This document shows, in pieces, positions 25,801 to 34,640 of a DNA stretch of 64,000 nt. Both the position numbers and the translations under genes were made by a program. The notes beneath the pieces were generated by a model, which was not told the DNA's origin, searched no databases, and saw only the letters and a program-made list of their open reading frames with translations. This DNA is from Gordionus sp. m RMFG-2023 (taxonomy: Eukaryota; Nematomorpha; Gordioida; Chordodea; Parachordodidae). The DNA lies in NCBI RefSeq assembly GCF_954871325.1, contig NC_088776.1, positions 32,102,508 through 32,166,507 on the forward strand, read 5' to 3'. Positions within the stretch are counted from its first letter, which is position 1; each line of letters opens with the position of its first letter.

Positions 25801-28669
25801 TTTTGGAAAAAAATCATTAATCACATTCTAATCTGATTATTAATACCCATTTTTAATTATTTTTAAAAAATTCCTAGATTTTTTTTGTTTTAAATCATTC
25901 TTTAAATAAGCCTTTAATTTTATAAATTTTAACGAACATTCGACCAAAATGATTAAAAGAAAAGAAATTTCTATTCCAACTAATTGCAAAATAATTCATT
26001 TACACATAATTGGTAAAAGTAATCACCGAATTCCCAGAGAATTAAATCTAGATCGACGAACAGTCGATTGTATACTTAAAAGATTACGCAACAATAATAC
26101 AATATCGAATCCAAAGAGGCCTGGAAGACCCCGCAAAACGACTTTAAGCGATGATAGGTATATAGCAAGGATCAGTAAACGCAATCAACGCCTTGTTGCC
26201 TCAGAGATAGCAAAGATTAATCTGACTCGGGAAAACCCGGTAAGTGTCACAATTGTGAAAAGACGCCTTAGGAGCTTTGAACTTTATGGTAAGGTAGAGG
26301 TTAAAACCACTCTTGAGCAAAAAAAAACTCAAGCGAATAGACTGGGCACGAAAACATCAATTTTGGACATCTGCCAACTGGTACCAGGTCTTATGGAGTG
26401 ATGAGTCAAAATTAGAGATCTTCGGTTCTAAAAGAAGGCAATATATCCGCCGCTCAGCTGGAGAGCGAATGAGGGATCACTGCATAATTCCTACAGTCAA
26501 ATTCGGGGGAGGGTCTGTTATGGTGTTGGGGTGCTTTGGTGCTGGGGCAACCAATGACATTGCCAAAATTAAAGGAATCCTTAACAAGGAGGGATACCTG
26601 CAAATCATTGAAAACCATGTGATTTCATCAGGAAAGCGTTTGATCGGTAATAACCTTTTATTTCAACAAGATAATGACTCAAAGCATACATCCAGGCTAT
26701 GCAAAGATTATTTACAAAATCTACAACACGGTATTCACGAGTTGACTTAGCCATCCCAGTCTCCCGATCTAAATCCAATAACTTTTATAAGATCACCTTG
26801 ATCGACTTGTGCGAAAAAAGCCCTCTAACCTCTCATTCGCACCTTAGGGAAGTATTACAGAGAGAATGGAACAATATCACTTCTGAATATTTAAAAAATC
26901 TCATCGAAAGATTACCAAAAATTTGTGCAGCAATTATTAAGAATAAAGGTGGTCATATTGATGAGACCAAAATTTGATCTTAATTAATTGCTATATCTTT
27001 TATTTTTTGTAATTTTATGCAATAATATGTAAACTTATAAATAAATTTGATAAACCTCATATTGTATGTTATTTGTCTTATTTTAAGAAAAATGTTAAGA
27101 AAATGCAGGGTGGGCAATCATTTATGGCCGGTAGTGTATTTTTTATTTTAAAATTTTTGTATTATATATATTTAAAAAAAATATATTCTTTTTTATAAGT
27201 TTGACTATAGTGTTATTACTCAATTATCTTCGAATGACAAAATTTTTTCCTGTCCGAATTCTAAATTCAATAATAATTCCACTAGGCTTCAAGATGATGA
27301 ATTTTTGAATAGTTTTGATCAGAAAAAATGTCTGAGCATGCATCAACCACATGCTTCCCTCCTCATATTTGGTGTTAAAAAGTTAAATTTTATAATATAA
27401 ATATTGTAAATTATGAACATAATTTTAAAATGATGAAGCACTAAAAATAATAATACATTTTACATATTCCTTCTCAGCGAAATTATTTCAGAGTCTAATC
27501 TTTATTTATTTGGTTACTTTTAATTTTTACTTACTCCAAATATGGCTTGTTAAATTTTTAAGCCTTTTAATTCAGAGCCCTTCATTAATTCATTATCAAC
27601 TTGTCCATAAATACATTTAAATCCTCTCCCTTCTGGAAATTTAAATTTTCATAGCCATTATGGTAATATGAGGTAGCTTTAGTGGCATAGATAGGATTTA
27701 CCGGAAAGTGGGGTAAATTCTTATCAATTTTTATAATAAAACGTGCCAAACTATTAATTTTATGGTATTAAATCTTTTTAAGCATCTTGAAGTATATCTG
27801 CAAATTGTAGAAGATGAATATATTTTAAAAATTATTTTAGCAATTAACAAATTCAATAATTAGCATATCATCATATTTATTAGCTTATAATATTTATCCC
27901 TCACTCTTATTCTGAAACTTTTATGCCATTCTAAATGTTTATCTAAAGCAATATATTTGTTACAAGATATGGTTTAATATTAAAAATATTTATGCCAGAA
28001 ATTTTTTACACGAATGGAAGCTTTATATTTTGCCTGAGATTTCATTTTCAGATAGGAGCGAAGAATTCGATATATAATAATTCGAAATTTTTTTAAAAAA
28101 ATTCCTAAGGGAAGAAGGAAGAAATTGGTACACGGCTCATAGAGGCAGATTATGGATAGCCTCTACTACTAAACGACCCGAAACCAGTGAAATTAAAACT
28201 ATTGAAAGTTTCTACCAAGAATATTATGCCAATATTTTAGGTTTATAATTCTTTATCAATGAATAATAAATATAAAGTGATAGAGGGAAGTGATGATATT
28301 TAAATGCACTTTCTATAGAAAATATAGAAAAATTAATGTATAAAATAATTATAGGTAAACCAGAGGCTACTAAAATGAAATATCCTGGGAGTTATCCAAC
28401 TGGGTGCTTATTAGGCTGTGTCAGCATTGATAATTGCCTCACACAAGAGGAATTCAGAAAACGGGTACTTTTAAAATAATTTCTTATTACTTCTAGAGTA
28501 TAATACAACATTGATCTAAAGATCGAAATATAGGCTTTATTTTGATTTTTTCCATTTCACAAATTAAATATATTTTTTTATTAGTTTTTTTGCTGAGCAA
28601 TATGTTGTATACCATATCAAATCTACAGAAGAATCAACCCGGCCCTTAGTATTTAATATAAAAACTTAG
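16644..28669 (+). CDS. TRIP4: activating signal cointegrator 1 (ASC-1) gene, 5' part not seen
   Basis: TRIP4 is the scaffold of the ASC-1 complex (with ASCC1-3), which acts in transcription coactivation and in rescue of stalled ribosomes and alkylation repair. Eight exons are recognised: 16644-16838, 16879-17033, 17088-17255, 17297-17456, 27200-27381, 28110-28240, 28355-28464 and 28598-28669. All junctions are GT-AG and join in phase. Exon A has the C2HC5 zinc finger (GRHPCEC, HKLINNC, CGRIVC, GPCHFC). Exons B-C have the VIDDQSDYF block. Exons E-H build the ASCH domain (CLSMHQPHASLL, GRNWYTAHRGRLWIAS, YPTGCLLGCV). Introns are 40, 54, 41, 9743, 728, 114 and 133 bp; the long one is filled with transposons. 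The N-terminus is not seen, and the last exon ends oddly. Confidence 0.9.
16879..17033 (+). CDS. TRIP4: TRIP4 exon B
   Basis: Starts VCSNEEQEILNR, directly continuing the zinc finger as in vertebrate VCTHEEQDIL. It ends in LEKAIENKNRLLNYDKT, the conserved LEKAIxHKDKLLxxD helix. Length 155 bases leaves phase 2. The intron before it is only 40 bp. Confidence 0.9.
17088..17255 (+). CDS. TRIP4: TRIP4 exon C
   Basis: Encodes TLVIDDQSDYFALEHNSWLS, the VIDDESDYFxxxxxxWLS signature of TRIP4, then a basic helix QRKIKQEREKLLFEA. The acceptor was chosen at AAAG (17084-17087) because it alone keeps phase with exon B. The donor AAAAA-GTATAT leaves phase 2. Confidence 0.85.
17297..17456 (+). CDS. TRIP4: TRIP4 exon D (linker)
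   Basis: Encodes an acidic linker with NVFQDDLNEITNMEEMKIEK and ends ILKNFPLPK at a CCTAAG-GTATTA donor in phase 0. Little sequence conservation is expected here. The acceptor TTTATAG keeps the frame with exon C; an alternative acceptor 13 bases earlier does not. Confidence 0.7.
17629..17903. mobile_element. MITE of the TTAG-GATC family in TRIP4 intron 4
   Basis: Starts TTTAGAGATGTACAAAAATA and ends CAATGCAGATTACTAAT; both ends carry GGTTCAGGCTGGG / GGGCTTG motifs. A relative with the same ends and the same GGCCAGGCTG-type interior lies at 61774-62359 in PSME4 intron 5. No coding content. Confidence 0.55.
18187..18866. repeat. left terminal inverted repeat, about 680 bp
   Basis: Complementary, with scattered differences, to 20216-20888. 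The innermost shared block is ATATTGTAAAATAAACATAT. Confidence 0.8.
19190..19335 (-). pseudogene. LINE 3' coding scrap
   Basis: The minus strand gives GKCKRGRPKLQWGHKVRANI and then NNIKWREMLKEKR. The RGRPxxxW..V..D......W...A..R..W block is the usual C-terminus of LINE reverse transcriptases of the RTE/Jockey type. About 45 residues remain, inside the long-inverted-repeat transposon. Confidence 0.5.
19346..19720 (+). CDS. C-terminal piece of transposase of the long-inverted-repeat family
   Basis: A 124-codon frame with IYYCSDGSAAQYKNRNFFVN, EKHFSATSHRKGPYYGLGG and TLKGLAARSGLQ. I know this pattern (F/Y-SDGxxxQYKNRxNFxNLxxH, HFxATxHGKGxxDGxGGxxKRxA) from large families of uncharacterised, high-copy proteins in arthropods and cnidarians. 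The Asp of SDG and the His residues are likely catalytic, by inference only. Upstream coding has been lost; weak downstream similarity (HPIPGTPEIH-like, about 19775-19800) is out of frame. Not intact. Confidence 0.65.
   Translation: MAISELLQHDIQVHLYQTKMIKFLTNQFRKPNKIYYCSDGSAAQYKNRNFFVNLYYHESDGVAAEKHFSATSHRKGPYYGLGGTLKGLAARSGLQRINSGHILTPVDLYQFAKQNMPSVNFTNI
20216..20888. repeat. right terminal inverted repeat, about 670 bp
   Basis: Partner of 18187-18866. Outer end GGAATACCC; it contains GGGCTGCCTACTTACATATC, the complement of the left-arm block near 18780. Confidence 0.8.
21094..22660 (+). pseudogene. hAT transposase remnant (ZMYM-like group) of the 7.3 kb element
   Basis: Three open pieces (21094-21369, 21609-21800, 22467-22658) and intervening similarity line up in order with a ZMYM-like hAT transposase: GLALRAR then HNEGNFKELL, VLADETS near 21420, MRGQGYDRAPSMSGHVKGVQ, LYVHCSSHYLN (CxxH), and near the end HPVESELL then LRPKNALQAL. 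Several frame changes and stops separate them. The hATC dimerisation end is not visible. Position between the two nested insertions shows it belongs to the 18047-25354 element. Confidence 0.75.
23453..24409 (-). CDS. hAT transposase, C-terminal half (copy A)
   Basis: 318 codons. Near the start comes CCTRWNSIYLMLERL, the hAT W-N-S block (the Trp is conserved for DNA binding). The middle has VFCSAIYLDPRY. The C-terminus has VPATQVSVERAFSS and the LNPEILENILVIRSN dimerisation (hATC) helix, with the conserved E of the VERxFS motif. A short frame at 24721-24924 carries ITTDNAANM, the first catalytic Asp block. CASH-type CxxH sequence lies between. The coding region is split by at least one frame change near 24410-24430 and a stop before 24720, so no whole protein is made. 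Confidence 0.88.
   Translation of the reverse strand: MAILSKLNLKKPLIDCCTRWNSIYLMLERLLELKSFCQEISLQSDREKCLSENEWKIISDILKALYPAYVLTKYLQSEQLTMGDFYAAWIKCLMQTSKADTPFARLLVSTMKAQELNFKNEVFCSAIYLDPRYNVFLTFEEREIARKHLCKTWNLIQNLNNQNIEILNTMPTCSYSKDNLDDYFEDLLKSHESLNKNNSQGIENYNKCIEIEYIIRSFDNIERLEKDTNLLNYWENVKNSMPELYKLAITVLAVPATQVSVERAFSSLKFILSAQRTKLNPEILENILVIRSNSLFKPKYILYYCIYACLFLSYLFIK
24721..24924 (-). pseudogene. hAT transposase fragment with TTDNAANM block (copy A)
   Basis: 67 codons, nearly identical to the corresponding piece of copy B (54380-54580). It carries the TDNAxNM catalytic block of hAT transposases and then stops at LISY, where copy B reads on into an Asp/Asn-rich stretch. Confidence 0.75.
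25548..27136 (+). mobile_element. Tc1/mariner element in TRIP4 intron 4
   Basis: Terminal inverted repeats share the core GGCCATAAATGA and then TGCCCAC (left from 25548, right ending 27136), flanked by TA at 25546-25547 and 27137-27138, the Tc1/mariner target. Length is 1589 bp, normal for an autonomous Tc1. Its transposase is broken into three frames. Confidence 0.92.
25949..26977 (+). pseudogene. Tc1-like transposase, frame-shifted
   Basis: The first frame (25949-26401) has the paired helix-turn-helix DNA-binding region with the AT-hook-like linker RPGRPRKT. The second (26313-26750) has the catalytic part: LWSDESKLEIFG with the first Asp, FGGGSVMVLGCF, then FQQDNDSKHTS with the second Asp. 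In the third (to 26977) SPDLNPI is followed not by the expected Glu but by TF, and the sequence passes through a frame change around 26785-26800 before EWNNIT. Frame changes fall near 26330 and 26745-26800, so the DDE triad is not completed. Confidence 0.9.
27200..27381 (+). CDS. TRIP4: TRIP4 exon E, start of ASCH domain
   Basis: Encodes FDYSVITQLSSNDKIF and then FDQKKCLSMHQPHASLLIFG, matching the vertebrate GGWCLSVHQPWASLLVRG that opens the ASCH RNA-binding-type domain; Trp of HQPWAS is His here. Acceptor ATAAG at 27199 in phase 0; donor AAAAA-GTTAAA in phase 2. Confidence 0.93.
28110..28240 (+). CDS. TRIP4: TRIP4 exon F, ASCH domain
   Basis: Encodes EEGRNWYTAHRGRLWIASTT, the most conserved block of the family (VEGRSWYTPHRGRLWIAATA in vertebrates), then a helix KTIESFYQEYY. 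Acceptor CCTAAG, donor TTTTAG-GTTTAT, phase 1. Confidence 0.95.
28355..28464 (+). CDS. TRIP4: TRIP4 exon G, ASCH domain
   Basis: Encodes YPGSYPTGCLLGCVSIDNCL and QEEFRKR, matching YPSGCLLGCVDLIDCLSQKQF. Acceptor TTATAG; donor CGG-GTACTT leaves phase 0. Confidence 0.93.
28598..28669 (+). CDS. TRIP4: TRIP4 exon H, end of gene, tentative
   Basis: From the acceptor GCTGAG the frame reads QYVVYHIKSTEESTRPLVFNIKT and meets TAG at 28667. ESTRPLVF fits vertebrate ESDSPFVF of the ASCH strand. Just after the stop, in another frame (28687-28757), SLVVTKPPYKQGELHVLFF resembles the MVVKFPIKG end of the domain. A palindromic TAGTTTGTAAACTAG sits exactly between, so an insertion or a very small intron is possible. 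If the stop is real the protein loses the C-terminal strand and tail. Confidence 0.55.
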   Translation, partial: QYVVYHIKSTEESTRPLVFNIKT

Positions 28670-29144
28670 TTTGTAAACTAGCTAGAAGTTTAGTAGTTAC
28701 GAAGCCACCATATAAGCAAGGGGAGCTTCACGTGCTATTTTTTTCTGCCATAGAATAAATAGATGTTATGGAACCAAATATATAATTGCTTATTTTTTGA
28801 AAGTGAATTCATATGAATGTTTTATATAATTTTACTTTTAAAAAATAAGCGTTAGGGGAAAATAAAAAATGTTTTTAAAAATAAAATATTAAAATTTTTT
28901 ATAATCTCCACCTATTTTTTAAAACAATAAATGATTTAAAATAAATAACTTTGTTGAAAATTTATTAAAAATGTCTTGAGCACTTTAATCAAGACCAAAC
29001 AAATTACATGCATTTATAAATCTTAATTTTCATATGCATCCCCAATATAAACTTGATGCCTAGCTAGTTTACCAACTAGATAGCCAGTATACATAAATAG
29101 AATACAGACAATCTGGAAGAATAGCTAGTTTACAAACTAGCTAC
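28668..29144. repeat. possible foldback element with TAGTTTGTAAACTAGCTA ends
   Basis: TAGTTTGTAAACTAGCTA starts at 28668 and its complement TAGCTAGTTTACAAACTA ends near 29144; a third imperfect copy is near 29058. The motif is itself a near palindrome. The left copy interrupts the TRIP4 ASCH coding similarity. No target duplication was identified. Confidence 0.4.
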
Positions 29145-29895
29145 TAATATATAAATCAGAGGGTCATTCCATGTCAAATCAATCACTTTACAACCCGACC
29201 ATCTCAGATTTTGTTAAAATTTGGTATTTAAGTTGATAAAATATTGTAATTGACGAATCCAAAATATTAGACTCTTAACTTTATTAGAACCGGAGATATA
29301 AGGGTTTCAAATTGGCTCAGCTTGATCATTTTTTGAAAAAAAATGATTTTTTAAAATTGGGATAACTTTTATATTAGATGCACTATGTATATCTATTATG
29401 GCTAATTTTATAGCCCTAAGTAAACTCTTGAACATGTGTTAAATAAAATTAATTCTTAGTTTATATATATTTTTTTAATTGTGGGTAAAAATTTTAATTA
29501 ATTTTTTAAAATGTTAGACTAAATTTTTTTTTTAAATTTCAGATATTTTATAGAGTACCAAGAATTGTTCATATAAAAATTTCAAAGTGGGGCCAAAAAA
29601 ATTAATTAGTAATCTCATTTTTGAAAAATCCGCTAGATGGCATAAGTAGTTTAAAATATTTTTTTATTCCATAATAAAAATATTTATCGAATAATTAATA
29701 GTAGTATATTATAAATATTTAAAATAATTTTAATTAAATTTTCTTGAATTTAATTTATAGATAATAAAATTTATTAAGTAAGCATTAATTAAATTATCGA
29801 TTTTTCTAATAATTTTCCTCCAATAATTTATCGAGTTTTTTATATGTTACTTTTTCCTAAAATTTATAATTTTTGAATTAATTTATTAATATGCT

Positions 29896-30237
29896 TTGTA
29901 CAAATCCATTGAATCTTCCAAATCACTATTCCATAAAAGGTTCAATAATGACAATCATAAAATTAATAAAGGAGAATATATTTGTCCTAAGTGTCGCAAA
30001 TTTTTATATAAAAAGAATAATAGTATTCTAATTTTAGAGGATTACAACATCCCTACAACTTCAAATAATTTCTTAAACTCCACCGATATAGAAAATGATT
30101 ATCCAATTAATAACGACAATGCGCAACTCCCTATTAGAATCCTTAAATTCTACTTTAAATCAAATGGGGCATTCTTCAATAAAAATAAAGAGACTATAAA
30201 GGCTATCCCAAGAAAAAGCTCAGCAGAATTTCAATAG
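29896..30237 (+). pseudogene. N-terminal zinc-knuckle piece of the long-inverted-repeat transposase
   Basis: 113 codons with KGEYICPKCRKFLYKKN, a CxxC pair expected near the N-terminus of this family, then low-complexity Asn/Asp-rich sequence. Coding similarity continues in other frames to about 30770. Family membership is inferred from block order and the shared element terminus. Confidence 0.55.
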
Positions 30238-30824
30238 CTATTGGCAAAATTCTTCAACCAAATATGAATACAAATGGTAGCGACGATTGGATAATTCATA
30301 TGAAAAATAATTATCCATTATTGTCTAAAATATAAAAATATCAATTATTAACGACATTACCCCCAAATTGGAGCATTCACAAAATTAAAAAACAATTTAA
30401 CGCTTCGTTTTATATGATCCGTAATTCAAAATTCATTCTTGGTCAAAAGGGGTTTTTTCAACTCCTAATCCCAAGGCAGGTAAAACCATAGATCAGAGCA
30501 CAGTTGACGTTGTAAAAAGTTTCTATTTAAATGATGAATATAGTAGATTACTGCCCAAAAAAAAGATTGCCATTCAATAATTAAAAATGATGATAGGATT
30601 AATGTTCAAAAACAATTAATTCTTAATAATTTAAAAGAAATCTATATAAATTTTAAAGCTATCTACCCTTCTCTTAAATTCGGATTTTCAAAATTCGCCT
30701 CATTGTGCCCAAAAATTGCATAATGCTAGGTTCAAGTGGCACTCACTCGGTTTGACCTAATCCATCAGAATGTTAAGTTGCCAATAATAGGTAGCAACTT
30801 TAACAAAAAATAAGGATTTGAGAT

Positions 30825-31299
30825 TGTACCTCCCCCCCCCCCTCTTGTCCCGTATAACTTATTTCTTTAAGTTTTTCTCCACTTGTTTCTTTTGTTTTCC
30901 CATCGTCCTTTTTTTAATATATTGATATTATACCTTATTTTTATATTGTATTTGAAACTGGTTCTGACCAGTTTCAAGAATGATTGTATCGCGATATTAT
31001 ATAACAACATGTTATTTTTTTTTCTTTGTTTGATATATAAAAGGTTGCAAAAATACCTTTATTGGGGATTCTTTTTTTAAAATTATTTTACTGAATATTT
31101 TTTGTGTTAAATAAAATTCTTAAAGTTTTATTATTTGGTAAATTATGATATTTTAACAATAAATTAAATTACTAAAATTACCCGATGATGACTAAGTTAA
31201 AACTCAACGTTAACCTACCAGAAAATCCCGGTCCCTCGAATTCTGCCGATCCCTCTCCCTATCCCCCGGTAGAACCGCGGTCGTGGCCGCGAACATATC
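30825..31299 (+). repeat. 5' LTR
   Basis: Direct repeat of 32319-32796, ending in ATATCA just before the primer-binding site. Confidence 0.8.
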
Positions 31300-31309
31300 A
31301 CTGGCGCCC

Positions 31310-31885
31310 AACGTGCATTCGATAATCTACGACCCGGAAGAACCAACAGATCATTACCTCGAACGTTTTATGCTTATCCACCGACATCAACCTGAGGCAA
31401 ATTTACTATCCTTATTCTTATCATCGTGCGGTCACAGCCTATATACAAAATTAAAGTTAGAATTTGCACCAAGGCCTATGTTGGAACTGTCAATAGAGGA
31501 CGTAAAAACGATTTTGGGAAACAATAATAACAACAAAGGTCTATCAATCAACAAGCTTCGTCAACGCATCCAGCAAGATGGCGAAACGATTACTGAATAT
31601 GCGGAAGCTTTCATAGCTTTGGCCTCACAGTGCGATCTAGGCCCCAGCTGGGACCTTTTCCTGTCCTCCCAATTCGGAGCGGGGATACAATCCTCCGGAA
31701 TAAGAGGTCACGTAATCACGTCCGATAATATAACGTTTAAAGGGAAGTTAAAAATTGCGCAAACCTGGGAAATGGCCGAAGCACTTAACCAAAATAACAA
31801 AACGACTACGTACAAACAGACTCAACAAATTTCAAATAACCCACAAGATCTCTTGGACCTACCACCCCGGGGTAGCCCAATTTAA
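31310..31885 (+). pseudogene. gag-like region of LTR fossil
   Basis: A gag-type region by its position between primer-binding site and 3' untranslated repeats, and by the retrotransposon gag pattern (helical, LRQRIQQDGETITEYAEAF). No zinc knuckle or enzyme domains follow. Confidence 0.7.
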
Positions 31886-32046
31886 GCGGGGAGGAGAATG
31901 CCGTATTTCCACAAAAGAACAGATTTTTTTTAAAACATTGTATTTTGATTTTATATATATTGATTTTTTTTTGTGTGGTCATCTACCTGTTACAAATTCC
32001 TTTTTTTTAATAAGTCCTCCACGTATTTTCAAAATTTAGTCGTTTT

Positions 32047-32286
32047 TAAATCCGCTCTAAACCAGCGGTGCGGCGAATGCCGTTTTATTTATTTTATTGA
32101 CTTAAGGTAGGATCTACTTTCGTTATTAAATCCGCTCTAAACCAGCGGTGCGGCGAATGTCGTTTTATTTATTTTATTGACTTAAGGTAGGATCTACCTT
32201 CGTTATTAAATCCGCTCTAAACCAGCGGTGCGGCGAATGCCGTCTTGGTTTATTTTTGTAGGAATTAAGAATGAAATCGGCGCCGA
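32047..32286. repeat. three 80 bp tandem units
   Basis: TCCGCTCTAAACCAGCGGTG starts at 32051, 32131 and 32211, an exact 80 bp period. It lies between gag and the purine tract of the LTR fossil. Confidence 0.95.
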
Positions 32287-32318
32287 CGGCCGGGTAGCCG
32301 TATTTAAGAGGGGAGGAG

Positions 32319-32796
32319 TGTTATGTTCTACCCCCCCTTCTTGTCCCGTATAACTTATTTCTTTAAGTTTTTCTCCACTTGTTTCTTTTGTTTTCCCATC
32401 GTCCTTTTTTTTATATATATTGATATTATACCTTATTTTTATATTGTATTTGAAACTGGTTCTGACCAGTTTCAAGAATGATTGTATCGTGATATTATAT
32501 AACAACATGTTATTTTTTTTTCTTTGTTTGATAAATTATAAAAGGTTGCAAAAATACCTTTATTGGGGATTCTTTTTTTAAAATTATTTTACTGAATATT
32601 TTTTGTGTTAAAAATTCTTAAAGTTTTATTCTTTGATAAATTGTGATATTTTAACAATAAATTAAATTACTAAAATTACCCGATGATGACTAAGTTAAAA
32701 CTCAACGTCAACCTACCAGAAAATCCCGGTCCCTCGAATTCTGCCGATACCTATCCCCCCGTAGAACAGCCCGCGGTCGTGGCCGCGAACATATCA
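32319..32796 (+). repeat. 3' LTR
   Basis: Preceded by the purine tract AAGAGGGGAGGAG. Partner of the 5' LTR. Confidence 0.8.
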
Positions 32797-33439
32797 AAGA
32801 TAAAGACTTAAAGGCATAATTCCAAAAATGATTTGCAATCCTCCTCTGCCAGCCTGTAGTTTTGAATGTCATAAATGTCCTGGGGGCCAAGCATTAAGGG
32901 ATAAATTAGAAAATTTATTAATTACACATGATATATATAGGATAACGTTCAAGCTGGATATCTGTAGATAGAACCAGTCTAGAGACCCTGACGCAAACAG
33001 CTGACGACTTTCTTAATTACTTATTTGAAAAAATATTTATTTTGAATCGCCATGCTTTTATTACTCAACAGCAAAATAGATTCCATCAGTATCTTAAAAA
33101 CAATCTAGACCTACATAGGTACCATTCGCCTAGTCTGGGACTGGATTTTTTTTGACCTGGCCGGAATTTTTTTTAAATTTATTATTTTTAATTTTTATAT
33201 ATAATAACGGTGGCTTAAAATATTCGGCCTGCATAGATATTTCTTAAGACCTTGCCCAGCTCGAGTATATTTTAAAAAATTCATCTGATATATATATAGT
33301 GATGTATAATGTATATTAACTATAAATTTGTAATAACCATAAACTATTTTATTAAAGTTTAATAAAACTATTTATACATTAAAATTCTCTATTTTCAATA
33401 TGTATTTAAAGGCTAAAAGGTTAATAATCTTCAAAATGC

Positions 33440-34640
33440 TTAATCTGAGTATATAACATCTACCCCCGATCTGACTAGTTTGGTCCTTATCCTTACCCTC
33501 TTTGGATATCGCTCTTTACCCAGTTCTACTGTAGTCCATGATTCCTTTTCATTATAACAGGTTATCGATTGTCCTCACTCTCCTTCGTTCATATCTCTTT
33601 GTTATTGTTTAGTACATTCTTTTCGTTTAAAATATCATCAGTTCTTTTTTCTAATAAGCCTTCTTTGTTTAATATATCTTCGGTTCTTTTCCATAATTGA
33701 TCAATATGACATATTTCCCTTTCCCTTCCATACTTCATAAATAAGTGTTTTTTCTCATTTTTTTTCTTTATTATTGTACATGCGCTACCTTACATTTTAA
33801 TTTATTTCAAAATGGTGGTGTAGGATTTGCTGGATTTTGTTCATTTTCTGTTTTAGGTATATTTCTATAATAGTAATGTTATGTGGGTCGTTTTTTTTGT
33901 GTTAAATTGTAAGTTCATTCATTTATTTTTGGTGATGAATATTTTTTTTGATTATCTTGTGTAATCATTCTTTTAATATATTATTATTTGTAAAAGAAAT
34001 TAAAAAAAAGAATAATTATAAAAAAATTGTTGTCACATGTTTTAAATGAATTATATTATTAATCAATCGTGATGTTACTGGCATTCTTTACATTTTTCCA
34101 CCCATGTTTCTATATCTTTGTTTATATTTGGCCACCACATTTACTGTCTTGCTCGTATTTTCATTTACCATCCACGTACGTCCTTTAGATTGTCAAACAT
34201 TTTTTCGGTATTGTGATTAAAGATCTGCAGATCCCCTATTTTTAAAAAATAATTTGTGTTTTAAATTTTTACTTTTGAATTCTGGTTTGTACAGGTAACT
34301 GGCCAACATTTGTGCTAGTGGATGTTGTTGGTATATCTTTCTTTGGGTGAAATAATCTCATTAATGGCTTGTGGTCTGTTTGTAACGTAACCTTTTTTCC
34401 ATATATAAATTCTTTTAATTTGGCATAAATATAATGGCTATTTCTCTTTCTATTTGACTTTAATTTTTTTCTGTAGAATTTAACGTTCCGTATGTAAATA
34501 TAATTTGTCTCTCATTCCCTCCTTCTTTATGCAAAATTACCTCTCCAATTCCTATGACCTAAACATCTGTTGCTAATATAATTGGTAAATTGGGGTCATA
34601 AGGTTATATTACTGAAGTTTTATTTTAAACACAATCTAAA
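33440..34640 (-). pseudogene. Ty3/gypsy pol fossil (RNase H and integrase parts)
   Basis: Old minus-strand remnant. Similarity to the RNase H region lies around 34350-34620 and to the integrase zinc-binding region around 34075-34150 (WWPNINKDIETWVEKCKECQ); weaker similarity to the integrase tail continues toward 33450. It has many breaks, no repeats at its ends were found, and it is older than the LTR element next to it. Confidence 0.65.

Larger units (their letters stand above)
30825..32796 (+). mobile_element. LTR retroelement fossil, Ty3/gypsy-like, internally deleted
   Basis: Two long terminal repeats (30825-31299 and 32319-32796) begin TG and end CA. The flanks GAGAT and AAGAT suggest a 5 bp target duplication. 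A primer-binding site TGGCGCCCAACGTG follows the 5' repeat and a purine tract precedes the 3' repeat. Between them are a gag-like region and three 80 bp tandem units; pol is absent, so it is a broken, non-autonomous element. The two repeats are very similar, suggesting a fairly young insertion. It is inserted in the 29161-33130 transposon. Confidence 0.85.
29161..33130 (+). mobile_element. second long-inverted-repeat-family transposon, truncated and split by an LTR element
   Basis: Starts GGGTCATTCCATGTCAAATC, nearly the same end as 18187. Plus-strand coding remnants follow the order of the uncharacterised transposase family: a CPKCRKFL zinc knuckle (29980-30010), LPPNWSIHKIKKQFNAS (near 30360-30415), FGFSKFASLCPK (near 30680-30715) and HQNVKLP before the LTR insertion. 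After the insertion come MICNPPLPACSF, ECHKCPGG and LRDKLE (32830-32920) and the SLETLTQTADDF / HAFITQQQNRFHQYLK blocks (32975-33105). The right half including the SDG block and right terminal repeat is missing. The 30825-32796 insertion falls between adjacent family blocks. Confidence 0.7.
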
